Origin: an uncultured Pseudomonadota bacterium
Lineage (GTDB): Bacteria > Pseudomonadota > Gammaproteobacteria > Methylococcales > Methylomonadaceae
DNA length: 8,458 nt
Assembly (NCBI GenBank): GCA_903953455.1
Contig: CAJBJW010000269.1
Span: 1-8,458, forward strand
Direction: 5' to 3'
Both the position numbers and the translations under genes were made by a program. Under the pieces are notes generated by a model. That model did no database searches. It was not told the DNA's origin and worked only from the letters and a program-made list of their open reading frames with translations. Positions 1 through 5,523 of this stretch are shown in pieces. Position 1 is the stretch's first letter. Each line of letters begins with the position of its first letter.

Positions 1-1203
1 CGAATCACGCAATTTTTTTAATCGAATAGCGACTACATTATCGAGTCGATAAGCGTGTCCAGTGTGGTCAATGCCGGGTGTACCAACAGGAATAAATACA
101 TCAGGCTCTGTTTCAAATGTCATGCCTGAGCGAGCAACAACAATTGTTGGTAGATGAGTTTTAGGCGGTTTAGCGTTAGCGTTAAAGGCGTTTACCCAAA
201 CGAGCGCATCCGCTTCACCATTTTCAAGTAACGTGTGTGTGTCGAGTAAAAATGGATCATACGCAGGATAGCCTTTTGCAAAGCTCACGCGTGCAGCGTA
301 ACCTGATGTCCAGCCACAAACTTGGTTTGCTGTTTGGTCGCCTTCTTTACCACCTAATGGAAAACCTGAGCAACGAGTGGTTTCGTTTAGATTTTTAATC
401 ATTTCACAAAGGGTTTGAACGGTCAATTCTGCGTGTGAATAATTTAGTGCGCCCGCTGTCCAAGTGATAACACCATATTTGGCTTCTTTGAGTTTTTGCG
501 CGATAGCAGCTAAATCGCTGACCAAAATGCCTGCAACGGACGTGGCTTGAATTTGTTGGTCTTTCACTAAAGCGCGTAAAACGGCAATGACATCAGGTAA
601 GTTTTCAGTTGCACATTCAACTACTTGTGCGGCTTTTCCTGATGGCGATGTTGACGCAGTGCCTGAGGGCTTAGTGCCTAAATAAATAATATCGCGTTCG
701 CTGGTGTTTTCTAAAAACATCGCCTCATTCCAGAGATATTTTTCAAAAAAACGTGGCGCGAAACTTTCCAAATCAGTACCAACAACCACTAAAACATCAC
801 AACGATTTTTGACTTCTGCGAGTGTCGTATTCATCCAGCCAGAATCTTGCAGTGCTAAAATATTTTTACGAGCGTTATTAAAATTACCATTATCAACCAC
901 AGCGCCTGTGCGATCAGCTAAAGCAAGTAGACCACGCATGCCGTTAACATCCGTAGCACAGCCACTAATGACGGGGAAATTTGTATTTTTCAATAAAGAT
1001 GCTGCGTGCGCGACGGCTTCATCTAAGCTCACTTCTTTGCCGTGAATACGCGGTTTTATGTCAGTAATAGGATGTTCAAAAGCGGGAGTGTTAATCGCGC
1101 AGCCATTTGACAACACTTTTACATTCTGGCCATTTACTTCTATTGTTAAATCATCAGTACCCATGCCACAAAATGGGCTGGGAACGTCTCTTATTTCAGT
1201 CAT
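1..1203 (-). CDS. fhcB: Formyltransferase/hydrolase complex subunit B (partial, 3' end beyond left edge)
   Basis: The frame is open from ATG at 1203 to the window edge, giving 401 codons without a stop. The family is about 420 residues, so only a short C-terminal piece is missing. The product resembles the molybdopterin-oxidoreductase-like subunit B of formylmethanofuran dehydrogenase (FwdB/FmdB): an N-terminal PFCGMGTDDL segment (residues 10-19), NGC at 33-35, a Rossmann-like stretch around 75-98, ILALQDSGW near 115-123, and a C-terminal GIDHTGHAYRLDNV. In methylotrophs, Fhc passes the formyl group from formyl-tetrahydromethanopterin to methylofuran and releases formate in the cytoplasm. Of the archaeal Cx2Cx3C iron-sulfur ligands only C12 remains (S9 and T16 replace the others), and the catalytic Cys/Sec-His pair appears to be N110-A111. 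This suits a non-redox Fhc subunit rather than an archaeal dehydrogenase. The gene starts 8 nt after pcd. By analogy with other methylotrophs, fhcA, fhcD and fhcC probably follow to the left. The exact family name rests on motif memory, not a search. Confidence 0.85.
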   Translation of the reverse strand, partial: MTEIRDVPSPFCGMGTDDLTIEVNGQNVKVLSNGCAINTPAFEHPITDIKPRIHGKEVSLDEAVAHAASLLKNTNFPVISGCATDVNGMRGLLALADRTGAVVDNGNFNNARKNILALQDSGWMNTTLAEVKNRCDVLVVVGTDLESFAPRFFEKYLWNEAMFLENTSERDIIYLGTKPSGTASTSPSGKAAQVVECATENLPDVIAVLRALVKDQQIQATSVAGILVSDLAAIAQKLKEAKYGVITWTAGALNYSHAELTVQTLCEMIKNLNETTRCSGFPLGGKEGDQTANQVCGWTSGYAARVSFAKGYPAYDPFLLDTHTLLENGEADALVWVNAFNANAKPPKTHLPTIVVARSGMTFETEPDVFIPVGTPGIDHTGHAYRLDNVVAIRLKKLRDS

Positions 1204-1207
1204 GAAA

Positions 1208-1213
1208 CCGCCT
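1208..1213 (-). promoter_or_regulatory. Ribosome binding site of fhcB, overlapping the pcd stop codon
   Basis: The minus strand reads TAGGCGGTTTCATG. AGGCGG is one mismatch from AGGAGG, lies 4 nt before the fhcB ATG, and includes the last two bases of the pcd TAG stop. This arrangement supports the start at 1203 and suggests translational coupling of pcd and fhcB. Confidence 0.6.
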
Positions 1214-1595
1214 AATCTTTTTTAATATATTTAAAACGAGGGTCATCGGGAGTCCCTTCAAAGAGTCCATGCGTATCTTGCGCTGCATCCCACATAACCA
1301 CTTCTTCAATTTTTTTCGCTAAGGCAAAATCTTTTTCGGTAACACCTTTTGCATCGTGTGTGACTAATTTTACAATGACAAACGCATACGACACAGTTAA
1401 ATCCGGATGATGCCATGCTTTTTCAGCTAAGTGTCCAACGGTATTGACGACCATTAAGGTGGCTTTCCATCCGCTAGTTTTAATTTTTCGGCGAATCCAT
1501 CCCTTTTCATAAACCCAATGCGGTAATTCCTCTTTGAGTCGACTTTCAATTTCATCTTCGTTTAAAGCGGGGCAATGATGCTGGTTTTGTGACAT
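1212..1595 (-). CDS. Pterin-4a-carbinolamine dehydratase (4a-hydroxytetrahydrobiopterin dehydratase)
   Basis: This is a 127-residue cytoplasmic protein of the PCD/DCoH/PhhB family, which dehydrates 4a-hydroxytetrahydropterins during pterin cofactor recycling. The family signature is present with exact spacing: E58-x3-H62-H63-P64-x5-Y70-x9-H80-x8-D89. The HHPD and THDAKGVTEKD segments contain the residues expected in the pterin pocket. Canonical members are about 95-115 residues. This one carries an extra C-terminal tail of roughly 25 residues (about 102-127) ending in EGTPDDPRFKYIKKD. The start is ATG at 1595, preceded by AGGAGA. No phenylalanine hydroxylase gene is visible, so the usual PhhA-PhhB partnership is not supported here. 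The position 8 nt upstream of fhcB suggests a link to tetrahydromethanopterin-dependent C1 metabolism; that role is inference. The family call is firm, the physiological role is open. Confidence 0.92.
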   Translation of the reverse strand: MSQNQHHCPALNEDEIESRLKEELPHWVYEKGWIRRKIKTSGWKATLMVVNTVGHLAEKAWHHPDLTVSYAFVIVKLVTHDAKGVTEKDFALAKKIEEVVMWDAAQDTHGLFEGTPDDPRFKYIKKD

Positions 1596-1600
1596 GGTAT

Positions 1601-1606
1601 TCTCCT
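1601..1606 (-). promoter_or_regulatory. Ribosome binding site of pcd
   Basis: AGGAGA lies 5 nt upstream of the ATG at 1595 on the minus strand. It is a near-consensus Shine-Dalgarno site at good spacing, one of the two strongest in the window, and fixes the pcd start. Confidence 0.75.
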
Positions 1607-1629
1607 GATTTTACGGACTATATTGCGCC

Positions 1630-1660
1630 ATTGTAGCGCGAATTGTTCAAAATAAATCAA
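1630..1660 (-). promoter_or_regulatory. Possible sigma70 promoter for pcd-fhcB
   Basis: In the 67-nt gap between hslO and pcd the minus strand carries TTGATT (1655-1660) and TACAAT (1630-1635), separated by 19 nt. The -10 element is good, but the spacer is longer than the usual 16-18 nt. A start near 1623 would give a leader of about 28 nt holding the pcd ribosome binding site. No T-run terminator follows hslO, so readthrough from trkA-trkH-hslO is equally possible. Confidence 0.35.
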
Positions 1661-1662
1661 CC

Positions 1663-2505
1663 TTAATGTGTAGCAGATAAGAATGTGGCTACATCTTCAC
1701 GACTAAAAGTTTGCATTTCGCTACAAAATTCACAGGTCACTTCAATTTTTTCTTGCTCATCGAGAATAGAATGTAGCTCTTCTTCACCCATTGCGCGTAA
1801 CGTTTTCTCAATGCGTTCGCGTGAGCAAGAGCATTCAAATGTGAGCGGTTGAGAATGAAATAAACGGACATCTTCTTCATGAAATAAACGATGCAATAAT
1901 TCATGGCAATCCAAACTGAAAATTTCCGTTTCGGTTATGGTATTGGCAAAAATTTCGAGGGTATCCCATGCATCAGCTGTATTTTCATGTGAGGGGAGTG
2001 CTTGAAGTAGAAGACCTGCCGCGTGTGTGTCGTTTGCAAATAGCCACAAACGCGTTTTGAGCTGTTCAGATTGTTCAAAATAAGCTTGTAGCGCTTGGGC
2101 TAAATTATCGCCTTGAAGAGGAACGATACCTTGATAAGGCTTTCCATTTCCCGTATCGATGCTCATGATAAGCTGACCTTGTCCAAATAACTCAGTAAGT
2201 GAGTTACTGTGAATATCAGATCGCGTTTTGACAATACCTCGAATCTTACCTTGATTACTCGCTTGTGCAACGAAAGTGGAAATCGCACCGTCACTTTGTG
2301 CTTGCAGTACCATCGCCCCTTCAAATTTGACTGTTGTCGAGAGCATAGCCGTTGCAGCAAGCGCCTGACCTAACGCACTCAGTGCGATGTCGGGTTGTTT
2401 TTGATGCTTTTTCGCGGCTTGCCAACTGCCAGTGAGCTGAACCCAAACACCGCGAATACCGTGTTCTTCAAATAAAAATCGTCGTAGACAATCGTGTTCT
2501 TGCAT
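1663..2505 (-). CDS. hslO: Redox-regulated molecular chaperone Hsp33
   Basis: Hsp33 is a cytosolic holdase that holds Zn2+ in its reduced state and, on oxidation, forms disulfides, unfolds and binds aggregation-prone proteins. The zinc motif is intact near the C-terminus: C225-S-C227 and C258-E-F-C261 in a 280-residue protein, with a 33-residue spacing between the pairs that matches the E. coli protein (C232, C234, C265, C268). The N-terminus MQEHDCLRRFLFEEHGIRG matches the family start. A 4-residue extension to a TTG at 2517 is possible, but the ATG at 2505 has GGA 7 nt upstream and fits family length better. The stop is TAA at 1663-1665. It begins 32 nt after trkH ends on the same strand, so it is probably cotranscribed with the potassium genes. 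All key cysteines are present and nothing looks broken. Confidence 0.96.
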   Translation of the reverse strand: MQEHDCLRRFLFEEHGIRGVWVQLTGSWQAAKKHQKQPDIALSALGQALAATAMLSTTVKFEGAMVLQAQSDGAISTFVAQASNQGKIRGIVKTRSDIHSNSLTELFGQGQLIMSIDTGNGKPYQGIVPLQGDNLAQALQAYFEQSEQLKTRLWLFANDTHAAGLLLQALPSHENTADAWDTLEIFANTITETEIFSLDCHELLHRLFHEEDVRLFHSQPLTFECSCSRERIEKTLRAMGEEELHSILDEQEKIEVTCEFCSEMQTFSREDVATFLSATH

Positions 2506-2537
2506 GTGTTTTTCCAAAAATCCTAGAAGTAATTAAT

Positions 2538-3995
2538 TTATTTTCGCCAAAATTCAGGAACAAAGAGAATCACAATGGAAAAAATCTGAACGCGTCCAAG
2601 TAACATGGCAAACGTACAAATCATAGTTTGTGCGTCGCTTAAAACGGAATAATTTGAAGCAGGGCCGACTAAATTTAAACCTGGGCCCGCATTGTTGAAA
2701 CAAGCAATGATAGCTGAAAACGAGGTCAGAAAGTCCAGTCCAGTTAATAAAAGCGAAAAAATCAAAATAACAATGCAAATGAAATAAAGAAAAATAAATC
2801 CCATTACTGAAGTAATAATGTTATTACTGATCACTGAGCCGCCAATTTTCATTGGGCGAATCGCAAAGGGATGAATAAATTTAAACATTTCAAGACGCGC
2901 TTGTTTAATTAGAATAATGGTTCTAATCATACGAATCCCACCACCTGTTGAACCTGATGATGCCGAAAGACAACTGAGAAATAACATCCAGATGGGTACA
3001 AAAATGGGCCATTGATTAAAGTCTTGGCTAGCAAACCCTGAGTCAGTAGCAATAGTGACAAGATTGAATGACGCATGACGCAAAGCAGTTAAATAATCTG
3101 GGTAGACGCCTTGATATTGCAGAACTCCTGCAGCGAAAAGACAGCTACTTAATACTAATGCAAGAAAACTTAACGCTTCCATGTCCCCCCAATAGGGTTT
3201 AAGTGACATTTTTCGTAGAGCAACAAAATGTGTCGCGAAGTTGATGGCTGCAATTAATTGGAATACCGTTAATACTACTTCAATGGGAACGGAGTCAAAA
3301 AAGCCAACGCTGTTATCGTGTGTTGAAAATCCCCCAAGACTCATTGCCGCAAATGCGTGGCAAATACTGTCAAACCAAGACATTCCTGCAAGTTTTAGCG
3401 ATAAAATGCACGCGACACTAACGCCAGCATAAACAATCCATAGCGCTTTCGCAGTTTGAGCAATACGTGGAGGTAAATCAGATTCTTTAACGGATCCTGG
3501 TGTTTCGGCTTTATAAAGCTGCATGCCTCCAATACCTAAAATAGGTAAAATCGCCACAGCAAAAATAATAATTCCCATGCCCGCAATCCAATTTAATTCA
3601 TGACGCCATAAATTAATGGACATTGGTAAATTATCAAGGCCACTCAATACGGTGGCACCGGTGGTGGTTAAGCCTGACATGGTTTCAAAATAAGCATCCA
3701 CAAGGCTTAAATTAGGCATAAAAATGATAAGTGGCAGGGTGCATAACATAGGGCTAAGCGACCATGTTAGCGCAACTAACAAGAAACCGGCTTGTCGTGA
3801 GATTTTTTTTTGTGTTTTGTAGGTGGATAAAAACATAACGGTACCAACGCAAAACGCTATAACCGTCGAATCCAAAAATGCTTGGGTGGCTCCGTCATGG
3901 TTAAAATACGAAGTGGCTAAACAGCTCGTCATCAGTCCACTAAACCCTAAAGCCACTAACCCAAGAACATGAACAAGTGTAAATATTGAACTCAT
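2538..3995 (-). CDS. trkH: Trk system potassium uptake protein TrkH
   Basis: This is the inner-membrane K+-conducting subunit of the Trk system, a 485-residue polytopic protein of usual family length. The four pore-loop repeats typical of the TrkH/KtrB superfamily are all visible: MSGLTTTGAT (about 106-115), AMSLGGFSTH (217-226), TIATDSGFAS (314-323) and CFNNAGPGLNL (432-442), each with its central filter glycine. The conserved SSGSTGGGIRM segment (346-356), which forms the intramembrane gate loop in family structures, is also intact. ATG at 3995 is chosen as the start because AAGGAG lies 5 nt upstream. A TTG immediately before it (3998) would leave only 2 nt of spacing. It follows trkA by 9 nt, so channel and regulatory subunit are made from one message. 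TrkG is a close paralog, but with a single copy next to trkA the name TrkH fits. Confidence 0.96.
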   Translation of the reverse strand: MSSIFTLVHVLGLVALGFSGLMTSCLATSYFNHDGATQAFLDSTVIAFCVGTVMFLSTYKTQKKISRQAGFLLVALTWSLSPMLCTLPLIIFMPNLSLVDAYFETMSGLTTTGATVLSGLDNLPMSINLWRHELNWIAGMGIIIFAVAILPILGIGGMQLYKAETPGSVKESDLPPRIAQTAKALWIVYAGVSVACILSLKLAGMSWFDSICHAFAAMSLGGFSTHDNSVGFFDSVPIEVVLTVFQLIAAINFATHFVALRKMSLKPYWGDMEALSFLALVLSSCLFAAGVLQYQGVYPDYLTALRHASFNLVTIATDSGFASQDFNQWPIFVPIWMLFLSCLSASSGSTGGGIRMIRTIILIKQARLEMFKFIHPFAIRPMKIGGSVISNNIITSVMGFIFLYFICIVILIFSLLLTGLDFLTSFSAIIACFNNAGPGLNLVGPASNYSVLSDAQTMICTFAMLLGRVQIFSIVILFVPEFWRK

Positions 3996-4000
3996 CAACG

Positions 4001-4006
4001 CTCCTT
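4001..4006 (-). promoter_or_regulatory. Ribosome binding site of trkH, overlapping the trkA stop
   Basis: The minus strand reads TAAGGAGCGTTGATG. AAGGAG shares its first two bases with the trkA TAA stop and sits 5 nt before the ATG at 3995. This decides the start in favour of ATG over the adjacent TTG and suggests coupled translation of trkA and trkH. Confidence 0.75.
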
Positions 4007-5372
4007 AAATGCTAATAGGTTGAAAAGATTTTTCAATATGGGGAATGAGCTTTTTATTCATTGCAAACATAATGACATGATCATCTTCTTTGAAGATAGT
4101 GTCATGATGAACTTCAATGACTTCATTATTTCGAATTAATGCGCCCATCACAATTCCCGGCGGAAACTTAACAGAATCGACTTGTTTACCCACTACCGAA
4201 TCTTCACGTCCATTATGATGCGCAATGGCTTCAATAGCTTCAGCGGTTCCTCCGCAAAGTGAGATAACTTGCGCTACGTCACCGCTACGAACATGCTTTA
4301 AAATGCTACCTAGCGTTTCTTGATTTGGAAGGATAACGGCATCGATACTGGTGCCAGGTATTAATTTTGTGTAAGACGCGTGATTGAGTAGACAAATGGT
4401 TTTTCTTGCGCCTAAACTTTTCGCAAGTGATGCGGAAATAATATTGACGCCATCATTATTGGTAATGGCGCAGAATAAATCAGTATCTTCAATGGATTCA
4501 TCGAGTAATAATTTTTCATCAGAGCAATCGCCAAGAAGTACAACGGTTTTGTCTAAATCATTTGCAATCTTTTTGGCGCGATTGGGGTCGCGTTCAATAA
4601 TTTTAACTTGATATTTATCCTCAAGTGCGAGAGCAAGACGTTTGCCAACATGCCCGCCTCCAGCAATAATAATGCGTTTAATAGGTGCTTCTAATTTACC
4701 TAATTCTTCAAGTACACGGCGCACTTCTTTGCGCGGTGCGACAAAGAAGACTTCATCGCCGGTTTCAATGGTGGCATCACCGTTTACACCAAGCGGAAGG
4801 CCTTGTCTAAAAATAGCGACAACACGTGTTTTACCACTGACAAAACGCTCTTTGAGGGTTTTAATTTTCTTACCGGTTAAATCTCCATTTGCGACCACTT
4901 TAACAGAGAATAAACGCACTAAGCCGTTTGCAAACTCAGAAACTTGCTGAACCCCAGGGAATTCAATGAGATTGCGAATAGATTGCATCACAATTTGCTC
5001 AGGACTTATCACGATATCAACAGGAATACCTTTTGAGCTAAATAATCGTGGGTGCTTGAGATAATCAATAGCACGTACACGCGCAATGGTCCGCGGTTTA
5101 CTATAAAGCGCGTTGATGATTAAGCAGGCTAACATATTGGTTTCATCACGATCGGTTACCGCAATAACCATATCCATATTGCTAATGCCTGCTTGTTCTA
5201 AGATACTTGGATGCGCCGCATTTCCCGCTACCGTTGCAATATCAAAACGTTCTTTTAGGGCCTCGAGCAAATCTACTTTAAAATCAACGACAACAATATC
5301 ATTTTCTTCACCGGCAAGTGCTTCTGCAACAGATGCACCTGTTGATCCTGCGCCTAAAATTAGTATTTTCAT
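4005..5372 (-). CDS. trkA: Trk system potassium transporter, NAD-binding subunit TrkA
   Basis: This is the cytoplasmic regulatory subunit that binds nucleotides and gates TrkH. The 455 residues show the usual duplicated RCK architecture. The first RCK_N Rossmann fold has GAGSTG at 7-12 and the acidic residue D30 at the end of beta-2; the first TrkA_C domain spans about 145-225. The second RCK_N has GGGHVG at 238-243 and E260; the second TrkA_C spans about 370-455. Both nucleotide-binding halves look intact. The start is ATG at 5372, where the glycine-rich motif falls at the normal distance from the N-terminus; no Shine-Dalgarno site is visible upstream. It is the first gene of the minus-strand run, directly ahead of trkH, unlike E. 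coli where trkA lies after rsmB (fmu/sun). The neighbouring divergent gene is mrcB. Confidence 0.97.
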   Translation of the reverse strand: MKILILGAGSTGASVAEALAGEENDIVVVDFKVDLLEALKERFDIATVAGNAAHPSILEQAGISNMDMVIAVTDRDETNMLACLIINALYSKPRTIARVRAIDYLKHPRLFSSKGIPVDIVISPEQIVMQSIRNLIEFPGVQQVSEFANGLVRLFSVKVVANGDLTGKKIKTLKERFVSGKTRVVAIFRQGLPLGVNGDATIETGDEVFFVAPRKEVRRVLEELGKLEAPIKRIIIAGGGHVGKRLALALEDKYQVKIIERDPNRAKKIANDLDKTVVLLGDCSDEKLLLDESIEDTDLFCAITNNDGVNIISASLAKSLGARKTICLLNHASYTKLIPGTSIDAVILPNQETLGSILKHVRSGDVAQVISLCGGTAEAIEAIAHHNGREDSVVGKQVDSVKFPPGIVMGALIRNNEVIEVHHDTIFKEDDHVIMFAMNKKLIPHIEKSFQPISI

Positions 5373-5408
5373 AAGTAAATAACGTTAATTAATAGAGATA
5401 AAGCGAGA

Positions 5409-5414
5409 ATTCTA
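5409..5414 (-). promoter_or_regulatory. Possible -10 element for the trkA-trkH-hslO transcript
   Basis: The minus strand has TAGAAT, one mismatch from TATAAT, 36 nt upstream of the trkA ATG. No recognisable -35 hexamer is found at 16-18 nt, so this is a weak candidate. Elsewhere in the divergent region TTGACT (5498-5503, minus) resembles a -35 but has no matching -10 at the right distance. Confidence 0.25.
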
Positions 5415-5486
5415 CTTAAATTTACCTATTTCTTCACTAACAATTACGAGTTTTTGCGTGGGTATGTGGTAGCAACGTCAGTGCAA

Positions 5487-5495
5487 TGCTATGAT
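5487..5495 (+). promoter_or_regulatory. Candidate extended -10 promoter of mrcB
   Basis: TGCTATGAT is a TGn-extended -10 element (TATGAT at 5490-5495) placed 28 nt before the mrcB ATG. The -35 position (TGGTAG, 5467-5472) is poor, which is usual for extended -10 promoters. Transcription would start near 5502, giving a leader of about 22 nt. Confidence 0.4.
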
Positions 5496-5523
5496 TAGTC
5501 AACTTTAACATTCATTTTTCATC

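Noticed and set aside
704..1045. A 113-codon open frame on the plus strand.
   Set aside because: It lies antisense within fhcB, whose motifs are clear; its product is low-complexity Ser/Lys/Arg-rich with no family resemblance.
3241..3432. A 63-codon plus-strand open frame.
   Set aside because: Antisense to trkH in a membrane-coding stretch, with no recognisable protein features.
4384..5382. Three plus-strand open frames (4384-4611, 4642-4950, 5113-5382).
   Set aside because: All are antisense to trkA, whose duplicated RCK domains run through the whole interval; their products are typical shadow translations.
5384..5393. Short AT palindromes (AACGTT, TTAATTAA) upstream of trkA as an operator.
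   Set aside because: Short AT-rich palindromes are expected by chance in a region of this composition, and no second copy is seen.
5454..5459. TTGCGT as a -35 element for mrcB.
   Set aside because: It lies 30 nt from the TATGAT box, too far for sigma70; the extended -10 explanation is simpler.
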